Part shown: one piece after another, positions 15,718 to 26,211 of the stretch
How the letters are laid out: every line of letters begins with the position of its first letter
Numbering within the stretch: position 1 is the stretch's first letter
Source: an uncultured Bacilli bacterium
GTDB taxonomy: Bacteria > Bacillota_I > Bacilli_A > RF39 > UBA660
Assembly: GCA_944363675.1 (NCBI GenBank)
Contig: CALVUT010000040.1
Coordinates: 1-38,626, forward strand
DNA: 38,626 nt
Reading direction: 5' to 3'
Translations under genes and position numbers: made by a program
The notes under the pieces: model-generated
Seen by the model: the letters and a program-made list of their open reading frames with translations, nothing else
Databases searched by the model: none
What the model was told of the DNA's origin: nothing

Positions 15718-17829
15718 ATGTTTGATAATTTATTAGTAATCATCTTTTTGATTGTCATACTTTTAATTTTAATGTGTTGTGTTGAACCATGGCTTTTTAA
15801 ACAAAAACTGCAAAATAAAAATGAGCATGGATCTGCGAGATGGTCAACAAGAAAAGAGATTAAAAAAAATTTTAGAAAGTCAAATCTTACCAACATAAAA
15901 GAGGTTGGTTTTCCTATTTTTTTTGATAGAAATCTAAAGCATGTATGGTTTGACACAGCAACTCCACATTGGGTGTATTTAGGTTCATCTGGTTCTGGTA
16001 AATCTTCTACAAGTGTAATACCTTTTTGCTCCTTTTTAGCAAATTCAAAGATTAAACGTTCTGCTTTTATTACTGATCCAAAAGCAGAAGTTTTTAATAA
16101 AACCAGTAAAATGTTTTTTGATAAAGGTTATAAAGTTTTAACTATTGATTTTAGGGAGCCAGAAAAATCTCAAAAAATCAATTTACTTGAACCCTGTATA
16201 ATTGAATATGAATCGTATATGGAGCATTTAAAAAAATCAGATAAAATTCAAAATTATATTGAAACTTTAACCAAAAGAAAAAAGGTTCTTATCAAAGAAG
16301 ATGATTATATATCTAAAAATTTTTTAAAACTTTCCTCAGATGAAACAATAAATTTAGAAAGTTATAAAAGAAATCTAAAAAATAATCTTGATTTAATGAA
16401 TTTAGAATTAGAATCTACTAGTAATGAACAAATGAATGAGGAAAATCTTTCTATGTCTCATTATGCAGAATGTAATAGATTGATTGGTTCCATTAGTTCT
16501 ATGATTATGAGTGAAAAAAATGCAAAAGATCCCTTTTGGAATAATAGTGCTAAAAATTTACTTGAAGGAATAATAGGGGTATTTTTAGAAGATTATAAAG
16601 ACGGAAAAATTTCTCGGGAACAAATAACTTTAACTTCTATAAAAAAATTTCAAAATAGTACAATGACGGAAGAAAATTCAGAATATTTTAAACAATATAT
16701 TGAGCAAAAAAAATATGGCTCCAAAAGTAAGGATAGTTTACTTTCAATATTATCGTCATCTGAGAATACATATAAATCAATTACTTCTGTTTTTAATGAA
16801 AAAATGGCGATATTTGATGATATTAATGTTGCTAATATTACCAGCACTAGTGATTTTGATTTTGATATATTAGGAAAAACGCCAGCAGTCCTTTATGTGA
16901 TTATTCCAGATGAGGATGCTACCTATTTTGGATTAGTTACTATGCTTGTTGGTCTAATTTATAAGGAATTGGTAAAATTAGCAAATTCTCAAGACAACAA
17001 AATACTACCAATTCAAATTGATTTTTTATTAGATGAATTTGCAAACTGTCCTCCTTTCCTAGATCCAGGAATCGAAAAAATGGTTAGTGTTGCTAGAAGT
17101 AGAGGAATGAGATTTCATTTATATATTCAGAGTTTTTCACAACTATATAGTGTTTATGGAAGGGATATAGCTCAAGCTACATTAGATAATTGTGGATTGT
17201 GCTATTTGAAAACAAATACTCAGGAAACAGCTGATGAAATTAGTAAGAGATTAGGAAATTATACGACAGAAACAAATTCTATCAATTATTCTTTTAGTAC
17301 AACACATCCAAGTGGTAGCAAAAGTTCTAATTTAATTGGACGTCAATTACTAACAGCTGACGAAGTTAAGCAGTTACATTTTAAGACTATCATTTTTCCT
17401 GTTGTGGGACATCCCATTTTTAGAGATACAGTTTTTTATAAAAAGTTCAAGTGTTATAAATCAGGTACGATTGATAGGCAAAAAACACATTTAAGCCAGT
17501 TAGAAAATACATATTATACTGTAGACGATATTAAATCAAAAAGATTTAAACATTTGAATTCCACAGGAAGAGAAGAATTGGTGCAAAAAAAGGAATTAGA
17601 CAATCTGGTTACAAATATTAAATCAGAATTTGAAATGTTAAAATATAATATTGATTTTGTTGAAAAAGAAAATAATGTAGTTTGCGTGATAGGATTTTAT
17701 AATCCTTTGTCTACCAATAAAATTTTCAATATTACACAGCTCATAGATGAAGAAAAATACGAATGGAAAGTAAAGAGTCATGACATTGAAGAAAAGTTTG
17801 CAACAGAGTTAGAAATTACATTAATATAG
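15718..17829 (+). CDS. virD4: VirD4/TraG-type coupling protein (T4CP)
   Basis: A 703-residue protein with an N-terminal transmembrane helix (about 5-25). Walker A is GSSGSGKS at 89-96 and a Walker B-like segment is IDFLLDEFAN at 434-443. The phrases EHGSARW and IYIQSFSQL are typical of VirD4/TraG proteins. There is a Lys/Glu-rich insertion at about 165-245. It recruits the relaxase-DNA complex and pumps it into the secretion channel. The gene starts five bases after the coiled-coil gene and shares its transcript. Confidence 0.9.
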   Translation: MFDNLLVIIFLIVILLILMCCVEPWLFKQKLQNKNEHGSARWSTRKEIKKNFRKSNLTNIKEVGFPIFFDRNLKHVWFDTATPHWVYLGSSGSGKSSTSVIPFCSFLANSKIKRSAFITDPKAEVFNKTSKMFFDKGYKVLTIDFREPEKSQKINLLEPCIIEYESYMEHLKKSDKIQNYIETLTKRKKVLIKEDDYISKNFLKLSSDETINLESYKRNLKNNLDLMNLELESTSNEQMNEENLSMSHYAECNRLIGSISSMIMSEKNAKDPFWNNSAKNLLEGIIGVFLEDYKDGKISREQITLTSIKKFQNSTMTEENSEYFKQYIEQKKYGSKSKDSLLSILSSSENTYKSITSVFNEKMAIFDDINVANITSTSDFDFDILGKTPAVLYVIIPDEDATYFGLVTMLVGLIYKELVKLANSQDNKILPIQIDFLLDEFANCPPFLDPGIEKMVSVARSRGMRFHLYIQSFSQLYSVYGRDIAQATLDNCGLCYLKTNTQETADEISKRLGNYTTETNSINYSFSTTHPSGSKSSNLIGRQLLTADEVKQLHFKTIIFPVVGHPIFRDTVFYKKFKCYKSGTIDRQKTHLSQLENTYYTVDDIKSKRFKHLNSTGREELVQKKELDNLVTNIKSEFEMLKYNIDFVEKENNVVCVIGFYNPLSTNKIFNITQLIDEEKYEWKVKSHDIEEKFATELEITLI

Positions 17830-17842
17830 GGGGTGATTAGTT

Positions 17843-18070
17843 ATGTATATAAATAATTTAGGAAAAATAATTCGCTCTGAGCGTAGAAGTTGGGGAATGA
17901 GTAAAAGAAAGTTAGCTAAATTATCATATACTGATGTAGAAACGATTGAAGATATAGAATCTGGAAAAGAAAAAAATCCAGATTTTTTTCTTATGCTAAA
18001 AATTTGCGACATATTGGAAATAAGCGTTTTTACTTTATTAAAAGAAAAGAACTTTTTGAAAGGAGAATAG
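17843..18070 (+). CDS. XRE-family helix-turn-helix regulator
   Basis: A 75-residue protein that is almost all HTH domain: LGKIIRSERRSWGMSKRKLAKLS, split here as helices 1-2, then YTDVETIEDIESGKEKNP and a final FLMLKICDILEISVFTLL helix. The order RxxxGxSKRKLAKLS..T...IE.GK is characteristic of the Cro/CI type. G5 ribosome binding site at 17829-17833. It sits between the coupling protein and sortase and probably regulates the element's own operon. A candidate operator, the 13-bp palindrome at 25084-25096, has not been linked to it. Confidence 0.8.
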   Translation: MYINNLGKIIRSERRSWGMSKRKLAKLSYTDVETIEDIESGKEKNPDFFLMLKICDILEISVFTLLKEKNFLKGE

Positions 18071-18074
18071 ATAT

Positions 18075-18665
18075 ATGAGAAAGGCATTAATGTTAGGTGT
18101 TGTATTTTTTTTAATAGGATTTACTATATTAAGTTTTAGCGTTTATCAGGATATACAATATGCACATGAAGATGAAAAAATGTTAGAAGATTTTTTTGCA
18201 TCTGAATATCAATCCGATAATGTAAATATGAGTAAAAATGATTCAAAAACAAATGATTCTGAAAATTATATCAATTCCTATCTTGCAGTAATAGAAATAC
18301 CGAGTTTGAATTTAAAGACTGGAATAGTTATGAGTAATTCTTCTTTCACTACGATGGACCGAAATGTAAGCATATATCCAACTTCAACTATGCCAGATCA
18401 ACACGGAAATTTTATTTTGTTTGCTCATAGCGGGAATAGTCGAACTTCTTATTTTAAAAACATTTGGAATTTGAAAATAGAAGATGAAATCTATATTTAT
18501 TATCATAATGTTAAATATGTTTATAAGGTTTCTAACGTTTCAGAAGTTTCTATGTATAATAACAAACCAATAGAGAATGAAGGCAAAGATAAAATTACAT
18601 TGATTACATGTAATCCGCAAGACAACAGTGTTCGAATAGTTGTACAGGGGGAAAAACATGAATGA
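18075..18665 (+). CDS. Sortase
   Basis: A 196-residue membrane-anchored cysteine transpeptidase. There is an N-terminal transmembrane helix (about 5-24), a linker, then a sortase barrel. The catalytic triad is visible: His118 in FAHSG, Cys179 in TLITCN, and Arg187 in [18 protein letters not shown] is the usual first barrel strand. The class (B, D or another) is not resolved. The only LPXTG substrate in the window is the adhesin at 1132 (LPQTG), so they probably form a pair although they are 14 kb apart. AAGGAGAA precedes the ATG, and the 3' end overlaps the next gene. Confidence 0.85.
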   Translation: MRKALMLGVVFFLIGFTILSFSVYQDIQYAHEDEKMLEDFFASEYQSDNVNMSKNDSKTNDSENYINSYLAVIEIPSLNLKTGIVMSNSSFTTMDRNVSIYPTSTMPDQHGNFILFAHSGNSRTSYFKNIWNLKIEDEIYIYYHNVKYVYKVSNVSEVSMYNNKPIENEGKDKITLITCNPQDNSVRIVVQGEKHE

Positions 18666-21600
18666 TAAGGACACTCTTCTTAAATTTATAAAATTTGCTT
18701 CTCAATTTTACAAAGCAAGTTACTATAGCTATGATAATGTTTTAAATTTGTATAATTTAACTGATGGTAAAGGCAAAAAGTTTGCTACATATGATGATTG
18801 GAATCGTAATGGTAGACGTATAAAAAGAGGAGAACACGGGTATCGTATATTAACAGATAATCAATGGAAAATAGTAGTTTTTGATATATCACAAACTTGG
18901 GGAAGAACTATAAATTTTTCATTATTTAATAAAAGGAAAACACCAGTAATTCTTGAAAATCTGATTAGTGAATATAATTTAGATAATCTTGATAAAAATG
19001 ATGAAGAAGATAAAAATTTTTATAAAACAATTTATGATATTAGTCTTAAAATGATTGATAAAAAGCAATATGGGTTTTCTGATTCAGAAAAGTCATTTGT
19101 ATCATGTGTAACAGCATTATTAGTTTTAAATCGATGTGATTATATTATTGATAACTTAGCAGATGAATATTTATTTTTGAATGGCAATGATAATAATTCC
19201 TATTTATTAGATACAGCATATTATTTTTATAAAAACTTAATGTTTAAAATCAAAGATTTAGAAAAAAAATTAGAACCTTTAGAAAAAAGTCCTATTCAGT
19301 TAAGTGAAGAGAGTAGTGAAGAAATCAATCAAGAACGAGAACCAATAATTGCTTTGCAATCTTCACTTTTTTCTTTAGAGGAGTCAGAAGAAGAGAAAGA
19401 GCTAAAACATTTGTTAAAAAACGGAAATAATTTTTCTAAAGGTGATCAAGTAATTTATCGTATTATAACAACAGTTTCTGATAAAAAAGAAGCAATAAAA
19501 AAATTAAAAGAGTCTTTTGGAACAGGTGGTTATTCTTATACTTATTTAGATGGAGAGAGTGGTTTTGTTGATTATGATTCAAAAGGAATAACTATTTATC
19601 CTAATGATGAATATGAGTTGCCAATGGAATATAATTGGGATAAAGTATATGAATTTTATCAAATTTTAATTGCTAATAGAGAGTTTCCAGAAAAAAATCT
19701 TTTACGAAAATTAGAAAACCTAGAATCGAATAAAAGTAAAATATTAAATAATGTTTATCATATAACCGATTTGGATATGGCTTATCAATTTTTAGATATT
19801 GTGTATGACAAATATCCTTTAGATGAACTGAAAGAGCTAATTGATAAAATAGATAATGATAAAAGATTTATTGAGAATTATTATGAAACTTTGGAAGATA
19901 TAGAGCAAGCTACCAATCTATTAGATAATCTTATAGAAAGCAAAAAAATTAAAAAAGAAGATGTATTTTCGATAAAAACAACACAAGCTGAATATCCCCA
20001 AAAAGAAATTACAATTTCACTTTCTCCATTTTCCAAAATAAAAAGTGTATCTAGTAAAAAAGAGAAAGAACAACAAGTTTTGGATTTATTTGAAAGTGAT
20101 AGTTCCCAAGAAGAAAACTCCATTGATCAACAAGAACCATTTTATCAAGTAGTTGAACAAACAAATACTCCTACAAGCGACGTTGAGCTATCTGACAAAG
20201 AAATAGCTTCTTATGATACTGATAGAAACAAATTAGATAATCATGAAGAAAAAGAAATTTCAAACAGCAATTATTATATTGAAAATAATATTACATATGG
20301 TAGTGAAAAAACAAAGTACAAAAACAATGTTGCAGCAATTAGACTTTTAAAAAAATTGGAAAAAAACAATGAAATGCCCACTAAAGAAGAACAAGATATT
20401 TTAGCAAAATATTCGGGTTGGGGAGGAATAGCAAGTGCATTTTCTTCTACACGTAATGATTGGTCTAATGAATATGAAGAATTAAGAGGATTATTAATTA
20501 ATGGCGAAGATGAAACGGATTATGAAAAGGCACGTGAGTCAACTCTAACATCTTTTTATACTCCAAATAATGTAATTAAAGCAATGTGGAAAATAATTGA
20601 AAAATTTGGTTTTAGAAATGGTAATATTTTAGAACCCTCAATGGGTATTGGAAATTTTTTTGGAAATATTCCTAAACAATTCGAAAAATCAAAACTTTAT
20701 GGTATTGAACTTGATAATATTAGTGGTAGAATCGCTAAAATGTTATATCCTAACGCGAATATAGAGATAAATGGGTATGAAGAAACCAATTTTCAAGATA
20801 ATTTTTTTGATTTAGCGATTAGTAACATTCCATTTGGAAATTTTTCGGTTTTTGATAGAAAATATAAAAATAGTAATTTTTTGATTCATGATTATTATTT
20901 TCAGAAAACTTTAGATAAGCTTCGAGCAGGAGGCATTGTTGCTTTTATAACTTCCACAAGTACTTTAGATAGAGCTGATAACAGCATACGAAAATATATT
21001 GCTGAACGTGCAGAATTAATTGGCGCCTTTCGTTTACCAAATACCACATTTCAAGAAATAGCCAACACTAAAGTATCATCAGATGTGATTTTTCTTAAAA
21101 AAAGAGACAAATTGGATTTGTCTACTAATCCTTCATGGTTAAATGTTAGTCAGAATGAAGATGGAATTCCTATAAATAATTACTACTTAGAACATCCAGA
21201 AATGTTACTCGGAAAAATGGAGTTTGACGCTTCCATGTATGGTAACGAAAAAAATACTTCGTTGCATTCATTTGATGATGTTACGCTTGATGAGTTGTTA
21301 GATAAAGTGGTTGACTCTTTTAAATCAAACATTTATACTCAGGTTGAGTTAGAAGACAAAAATCAGCAAGACATCATTCCAGCACTTCCTAACCTAAAAA
21401 ATAATGCTTATGTATTAATAGAAGACACATTATATCAGAGAAATGATTCAATTATGATTCCACTAAAAAATCAAGAAGGAAAAATAGCCAGTCGTATCAA
21501 AGCTATGATAGGGGTACGTGATAAATTAAAAGAAGTATTTGATGTTCAATTGCGTGATGGAAGTGATGAGGAATTAAGTATAGCTCAAAAGCAGTTAACA

Positions 21601-24600
21601 ATTGAGTATGACTCTTTTGTTGAAAAATATGGTTTTCTTAACAATAAAGCAAATTTACAGGCTTTTTCCGACGATCCAGATTGTTATCTGATTTCTTCTA
21701 TCGAAGATGAATATAAAGAAAATGATATTGTACTTTACAAAAAGGGGGATGTATTTTTTAAGAGAACCGTTAGAAAATCAAAAGACTTATTGCAGGCTGA
21801 AACTCCAATGGAAGCACTAACAATTTCCATTCATGAACGAAATTATGTTGATTTATCATTTATGAAGAGCCTTATTAATATGAGTGAAGATCAAATAATA
21901 GAACAATTAGATGGCATTATTTATAAAGAACCGACAATATCTAAAGAACGTGGTGAAGATTTTTGGGTGGTAGCTGATGAATATTTATCAGGAAATGTCA
22001 GAGAAAAGTTAAAACAAGCAGAATTATTAAATGAGAACGGTTCTTTGGATAAAAATATAGAAGCCTTAAAAGCAGTGCAACCTGAAGAATTGACAGTGGA
22101 TGATATTGATATTTCTTTGGGGGCCGTGTGGATTCCTCCGAGAATCATAAAAAAGTTTTGTATTGATTTATTAGATATTTCATATTACTACCGAGATTAT
22201 TTGTTTGTTGATTACGTACCTGAAACCAATTTATGGGTATTACAAAGATCAGGAGTTCAATTTGATAGTGAGGTAAAAAATACCAAAACTTGGGGAACAA
22301 AAAGAGCAGACGCATTAACACTTATTAAGTGCTCTCTTAATTTAAAAAATATTTCTGTTTACGATAAAACTGATGATGGTGCATCTATCTTTAATCCTAA
22401 AGAAACTGCTATAGCGCGTGAAAAGCAAAATGAAATTAAAGAAGAATTTAACAACTGGATTTTAAAAAATGAATATGTAAAAAATGAACTGGTAGAAATT
22501 TATAATGAAAAATTTAACTCAATTCGTTTGAGAGAATATGATGGATCATACTTAGAATTTAAAGGAATGGCCACAAATATAAATTTAAGAACTCATCAAA
22601 AAAATGCTATTGCTCGTATTTTACTAGGAGGGAATACACTACTGGCTCATAGTGTAGGAGCTGGAAAAACTTTTGAGATGGCTGCAGCATGTATGGAATT
22701 GAAACGCTTAGGAATTGCCAATAAACCAATGATTATAGTTCCCAATCATTTAACAGAACAATGGGGAAAAGAATTTGTAAGATTATATCCTTTTTCTCAC
22801 ATTCTGGTTGCAACCAAAAAAGATTTTCAGAAGATTAATCGCCAAAAATTTATGACTCGTATAGCAACAGGGGAATGGGATGCAGTAATAGTCGGACACA
22901 GTTCCTTTGAAAAAATACCAGTTTCAAAAGAACTACAATTAAACCATATTAATAATGAAATAAAAAATATAGAAATGGCAATCGAACGACTTAAAATGGA
23001 ACATGGCGAAAGATTTAGTGTAAAAAAAATGGAAGCTATGAAAAAAGGTCTAACTAAAAAGTTTCAAAAATTATTGAGTGAAGAAAAAAAAGATGAAACC
23101 ATTAATTTCGAGCAATTAGGTGTGGACTATTTATTTGTTGACGAAGCACATGAATTTAAAAATTTAGCTCTATTTTCTAAAATGACCAATGTGTCTGGTA
23201 TTAGCTCTGTTGCCAGTCAGAAAGCTAGCGATTTATATATGAAAATTAGATATTTGGATTCATTAAAACCAAATAATTGTGTTGTATTCGCTACAGGAAC
23301 ACCAATCTCAAATTCAATTGCAGAACTGTATACTATGCAAAAATATTTGCAATATAACACTTTAAAACAAATGGGACTTGAGTATTTTGACAGTTGGGCT
23401 AGCGTTTTTGGACAAACTATTACAACATTAGAACTATCCCCTGATAATGGTGGATTTAGAAATAAAACTAGATTTGCAAAATTTAATAATGTTCCAGAGT
23501 TATTAAATTTGTTTAAAAATATTGCTGATGTTCAAACAGCTAAAACATTACAGTTGCCAGTTCCAAAGCTGAAATTTAATCGTTATGAAATTATTTCGGC
23601 ACCAAAAAGTAATGAGCTATCACAGTATATTGAAGAATTGGTACGACGTAGTGAGGATATTAAAAATAATGTTGTAGCTCCATATGAAGATAATATGTTA
23701 AAGGTAACGAATGATGGTAGAAAAGCTGCACTAGATTTGCGATTAATAGATGAAAATATGCCTGATTTACCTGATAGCAAAATAAATTTAGCAGTTAATA
23801 ATATAACCCAGATATATAACGATACTAAGAAAGACAATTTAACTCAATTAGTATTTTGTGATTTATCTACACCTAAAGCAGACAAGAGTTTTAATATTTA
23901 TGATGATATTAAAACTAAGCTTATCAAAAATGGAGTAGAGGAAAATGAAATAGCATTTATTCATGATGCTGATACTGAACAAAAGAAAGCTGAATTATTT
24001 GAAGATGTACGGACAGGTAAAATAAGAATACTTCTAGGCTCAACCTTTAAAATGGGTGCTGGAATGAATGTTCAAAACAAATTAATTGCATTGCATCATT
24101 TAGATTGTCCATGGAGACCTAGTGATATAGAGCAGAGAGAAGGTCGGATACTTCGTCAGGGAAATGAAAATGAAGAGGTTCAGATTTTTCGATACGTAAC
24201 GGAAAGTTCATTTGACGGATATTCCTATCAATTAATTGAAACTAAAGCCAACTTTATTAATCAAATTATGACTTCTAATGTTAGTGCTAGAACCATGGAA
24301 GATGTTGATAATAGTGCTTTAAGTTATTCTGAAGTTAAAGCTATTGCAACTGGAAATCCACTCATTATGGAAAAGTTTAAAGTTGAAACTGAATTAAAAC
24401 AAATTACCCTATTAAAAGCCAAATATGATTCATCTAAAAAAGAAATGGAAAATGACGTATTAATAAATTATCCTAAAGAATTGAATGAACATAAACAAAT
24501 TTTAAAATTAATTGAGCAAGACTTGCCATTGGTAGTTGATACATCAGGCGAAAATTTTTGCATAGAAATCATGGGGACGGTATATGATGAACGTTCTAAA

Positions 24601-25032
24601 GCTAGTGAAAAGTTTGCAACATTAAATTCTATCTTAAAATTAGAGGAAAGAGTTCTTGGACACATTAGTGGTTTTGAAATAGTAGGAAGTAAAGACCAAG
24701 TTATGAATTTATCTCACTTTTATTTAAAGGGGGCATACAAATATCCAATAGAAACATCATCTAGTTCTTTAGGAAACATCATTAAAATTGAAAATGTATT
24801 AAAAAATATTGAAAATCGCAAAACTATTGAAATAGAAACGATTGATAAAATTAATAAAAAATTAAGCCAAACGCAAGAAGAGTTAAAAAAACCGTTTAAT
24901 AAAATAGAAGAATTAAAAGAATTATTGTTGAAAAAAAATAAAATATATAAAGAATTAGGAATTGATCAAGACGAAGAACAAATAATGTTTGATAATGAAT
25001 TAAATGCAAAACAATATGAACTAGATTTATAA
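18658..25032 (+). CDS. Giant N6-adenine methylase / SNF2-type helicase fusion protein
   Basis: A 2124-residue protein. Start ATG 18658 overlaps the sortase stop and follows a G5 site; the in-frame upstream codons lack a ribosome binding site. The N-terminal ~110 residues resemble the ArdC-like ssDNA-binding fold ([23 protein letters not shown]). A spacer and an LPD-type segment follow. A class-I methyltransferase domain comes next, with [10 protein letters not shown] near 660 and the catalytic-type motif SNIPFGN near 722. Then a helicase: Walker A SVGAGKT near 1333, DEAH near 1495, TGTPISNS, and [10 protein letters not shown] near 1826. The last 200 residues are coiled coil. Related giants are common in Tn1549-like elements and phages; proposed roles include protecting or remodelling incoming DNA. 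Modification of DNA here is unproven. Confidence 0.88.
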   Translation: MNDKDTLLKFIKFASQFYKASYYSYDNVLNLYNLTDGKGKKFATYDDWNRNGRRIKRGEHGYRILTDNQWKIVVFDISQTWGRTINFSLFNKRKTPVILENLISEYNLDNLDKNDEEDKNFYKTIYDISLKMIDKKQYGFSDSEKSFVSCVTALLVLNRCDYIIDNLADEYLFLNGNDNNSYLLDTAYYFYKNLMFKIKDLEKKLEPLEKSPIQLSEESSEEINQEREPIIALQSSLFSLEESEEEKELKHLLKNGNNFSKGDQVIYRIITTVSDKKEAIKKLKESFGTGGYSYTYLDGESGFVDYDSKGITIYPNDEYELPMEYNWDKVYEFYQILIANREFPEKNLLRKLENLESNKSKILNNVYHITDLDMAYQFLDIVYDKYPLDELKELIDKIDNDKRFIENYYETLEDIEQATNLLDNLIESKKIKKEDVFSIKTTQAEYPQKEITISLSPFSKIKSVSSKKEKEQQVLDLFESDSSQEENSIDQQEPFYQVVEQTNTPTSDVELSDKEIASYDTDRNKLDNHEEKEISNSNYYIENNITYGSEKTKYKNNVAAIRLLKKLEKNNEMPTKEEQDILAKYSGWGGIASAFSSTRNDWSNEYEELRGLLINGEDETDYEKARESTLTSFYTPNNVIKAMWKIIEKFGFRNGNILEPSMGIGNFFGNIPKQFEKSKLYGIELDNISGRIAKMLYPNANIEINGYEETNFQDNFFDLAISNIPFGNFSVFDRKYKNSNFLIHDYYFQKTLDKLRAGGIVAFITSTSTLDRADNSIRKYIAERAELIGAFRLPNTTFQEIANTKVSSDVIFLKKRDKLDLSTNPSWLNVSQNEDGIPINNYYLEHPEMLLGKMEFDASMYGNEKNTSLHSFDDVTLDELLDKVVDSFKSNIYTQVELEDKNQQDIIPALPNLKNNAYVLIEDTLYQRNDSIMIPLKNQEGKIASRIKAMIGVRDKLKEVFDVQLRDGSDEELSIAQKQLTIEYDSFVEKYGFLNNKANLQAFSDDPDCYLISSIEDEYKENDIVLYKKGDVFFKRTVRKSKDLLQAETPMEALTISIHERNYVDLSFMKSLINMSEDQIIEQLDGIIYKEPTISKERGEDFWVVADEYLSGNVREKLKQAELLNENGSLDKNIEALKAVQPEELTVDDIDISLGAVWIPPRIIKKFCIDLLDISYYYRDYLFVDYVPETNLWVLQRSGVQFDSEVKNTKTWGTKRADALTLIKCSLNLKNISVYDKTDDGASIFNPKETAIAREKQNEIKEEFNNWILKNEYVKNELVEIYNEKFNSIRLREYDGSYLEFKGMATNINLRTHQKNAIARILLGGNTLLAHSVGAGKTFEMAAACMELKRLGIANKPMIIVPNHLTEQWGKEFVRLYPFSHILVATKKDFQKINRQKFMTRIATGEWDAVIVGHSSFEKIPVSKELQLNHINNEIKNIEMAIERLKMEHGERFSVKKMEAMKKGLTKKFQKLLSEEKKDETINFEQLGVDYLFVDEAHEFKNLALFSKMTNVSGISSVASQKASDLYMKIRYLDSLKPNNCVVFATGTPISNSIAELYTMQKYLQYNTLKQMGLEYFDSWASVFGQTITTLELSPDNGGFRNKTRFAKFNNVPELLNLFKNIADVQTAKTLQLPVPKLKFNRYEIISAPKSNELSQYIEELVRRSEDIKNNVVAPYEDNMLKVTNDGRKAALDLRLIDENMPDLPDSKINLAVNNITQIYNDTKKDNLTQLVFCDLSTPKADKSFNIYDDIKTKLIKNGVEENEIAFIHDADTEQKKAELFEDVRTGKIRILLGSTFKMGAGMNVQNKLIALHHLDCPWRPSDIEQREGRILRQGNENEEVQIFRYVTESSFDGYSYQLIETKANFINQIMTSNVSARTMEDVDNSALSYSEVKAIATGNPLIMEKFKVETELKQITLLKAKYDSSKKEMENDVLINYPKELNEHKQILKLIEQDLPLVVDTSGENFCIEIMGTVYDERSKASEKFATLNSILKLEERVLGHISGFEIVGSKDQVMNLSHFYLKGAYKYPIETSSSSLGNIIKIENVLKNIENRKTIEIETIDKINKKLSQTQEELKKPFNKIEELKELLLKKNKIYKELGIDQDEEQIMFDNELNAKQYELDL

Positions 25033-25083
25033 AAATATTTTTGCTAAATAGTACTTGATTTTTTTGGGGATTTGAGTGATAAA

Positions 25084-25096
25084 TTGTTTGAAACAA
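25084..25096. promoter_or_regulatory. 13-bp perfect palindrome in intergenic gap
   Basis: TTGTTT G AAACAA lies in the 187-base gap after the giant helicase gene. It could be an operator for a small HTH protein, or chance in AT-rich DNA. No good terminator or promoter is visible in the rest of this gap. Confidence 0.3.
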
Positions 25097-25219
25097 AAAA
25101 GCGTTTTTAGACTGTTTATAAGATTGTGATTTAGAGTAATGCCAGCGTTTTATCTACTGGACGTCATAAAATTAATCAACGTAATACGGGCTTAAAAATG
25201 CTTCTGAAGGAGGAAGATT

Positions 25220-25735
25220 ATGAAAGAAAAAATTAGTGAGCAAACAAAAGATGCAGTAATTCAATTTAGAAAGCTGGAGGATTCTAATAAGCTTTACTTT
25301 ATGAGTGTAATATTAAACCACTTGACGAATGGTTTAATTAATGATGGAAATTATTTAGATAGTGATACTGCTTATGATAATAACAAATTAGTGTTAGACT
25401 CAAACAGTATTAATTTTGATGATCCTATGAAACTTGCAACAGAACTATTAATTTTAGCAGCTAAAAAGGAAAATATAACTTTGGATCCGAATGGTATTGA
25501 TATAGAACCATATGTAAAAAATAAAAAAGCAATAGAACCAGGGCTGTCATCTTTTTACAAACTGAAATTATATGACAAAATAGATTTTTTGATGGAAACG
25601 TTATATGACATATCAGAAATTGATGAAGTAGAAAAAACAGAATTTGATTTTAATGAATTAATTCATGAACTATTAAATTATCAAGAAGAATATTTTGGCT
25701 TTGATGAAGAAAATGAAACAATGTTAGAAACATAG
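25220..25735 (+). CDS. Hypothetical acidic protein
   Basis: A 171-residue soluble acidic protein that I do not recognise. AAGGAGG (25206-25212) lies seven bases before the ATG. It is mostly helical by composition, with Asp/Asn-rich loops (NDGNYLDSDTAYDNN). The C-terminus is strongly acidic. It stands alone between a 187-base gap and the palindromic gap upstream of the recombinase, so it may have its own promoter. DNA mimicry is possible for such a charge pattern but is speculation. Confidence 0.65.
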   Translation: MKEKISEQTKDAVIQFRKLEDSNKLYFMSVILNHLTNGLINDGNYLDSDTAYDNNKLVLDSNSINFDDPMKLATELLILAAKKENITLDPNGIDIEPYVKNKKAIEPGLSSFYKLKLYDKIDFLMETLYDISEIDEVEKTEFDFNELIHELLNYQEEYFGFDEENETMLET

Positions 25736-25763
25736 TGAAATGTATGATTTATGCCGAGAAAAT

Positions 25764-25873
25764 CCATTGACAATAGGCATTTAAAATTTGTCATGCTAAA
25801 AGCAAAAGCAACATGTTTTTTGTTGCTTTTGTCGTAATTAACAGAATTTTAAATGGGTTCCTGTTGTCAATGG
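25764..25873. repeat. 110-bp nested palindrome upstream of the recombinase
   Basis: CCATTGACAATAGG (25764-25777) pairs with CCTGTTGTCAATGG (25860-25873) over 14 bp with one G-T wobble. After a four-base bulge, CATTTAAAATT (25778-25788) pairs with AATTTTAAATG (25845-25855). A separate 12-bp hairpin stands inside (25802-25832). The whole could fold as a cruciform or a structured RNA. Candidates: a MITE-like insertion, a binding or replication site of the element, or a regulatory RNA. No clear target-site duplication is visible. Confidence 0.8.
25802..25832. terminator. Possible bidirectional terminator inside the palindrome
   Basis: GCAAAAGCAACA (25802-25813) pairs with TGTTGCTTTTGT (25821-25832), and the loop is TGTTTTT. 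T-rich ends occur on both strands, as in bidirectional rho-independent terminators. Confidence 0.5.
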
Positions 25874-25968
25874 AGGAATTGGAATAAATGGATTATAAAA
25901 ATTTAAAAAAGTTGTTATGAAGATTTGATATGGGTATGTAATACTGGCTGTTGAGGGGGGTTGGTATT

Positions 25969-26181
25969 ATGAATTACGGAGAAAGAAGTGATAAATATAA
26001 GGAAATAATTGAGGAATACGTTTATATGAAAACTATGCTATCACAAATTAGCATGGTAATAAGTGAAGAAGAATATAAAAGAATAAAAAAATTAATCGAC
26101 GAAAATTATTTAAAAAAAATAGCATTATATATCCCGTATCAAGACTTTATATCATCTAAAAAAATTTTAGTGAGTGTTTGA
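25969..26181 (+). CDS. Small hypothetical protein next to the recombinase, candidate directionality factor
   Basis: A 70-residue protein with start ATG 25969 after a G6 ribosome binding site (25955-25960). It is charged and helical (DKYKEIIEEYVYMKTML, SEEEYKRIKKLIDENYL), without a membrane segment. It lies directly upstream of the serine recombinase, 30 bases from it. The element has no other visible excisionase, so position alone makes it a candidate recombination directionality factor. There is no sequence proof. Confidence 0.6.
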   Translation: MNYGERSDKYKEIIEEYVYMKTMLSQISMVISEEEYKRIKKLIDENYLKKIALYIPYQDFISSKKILVSV

Positions 26182-26211
26182 TTTCAATATTATAGAAAGG
26201 TTATGAATAAT

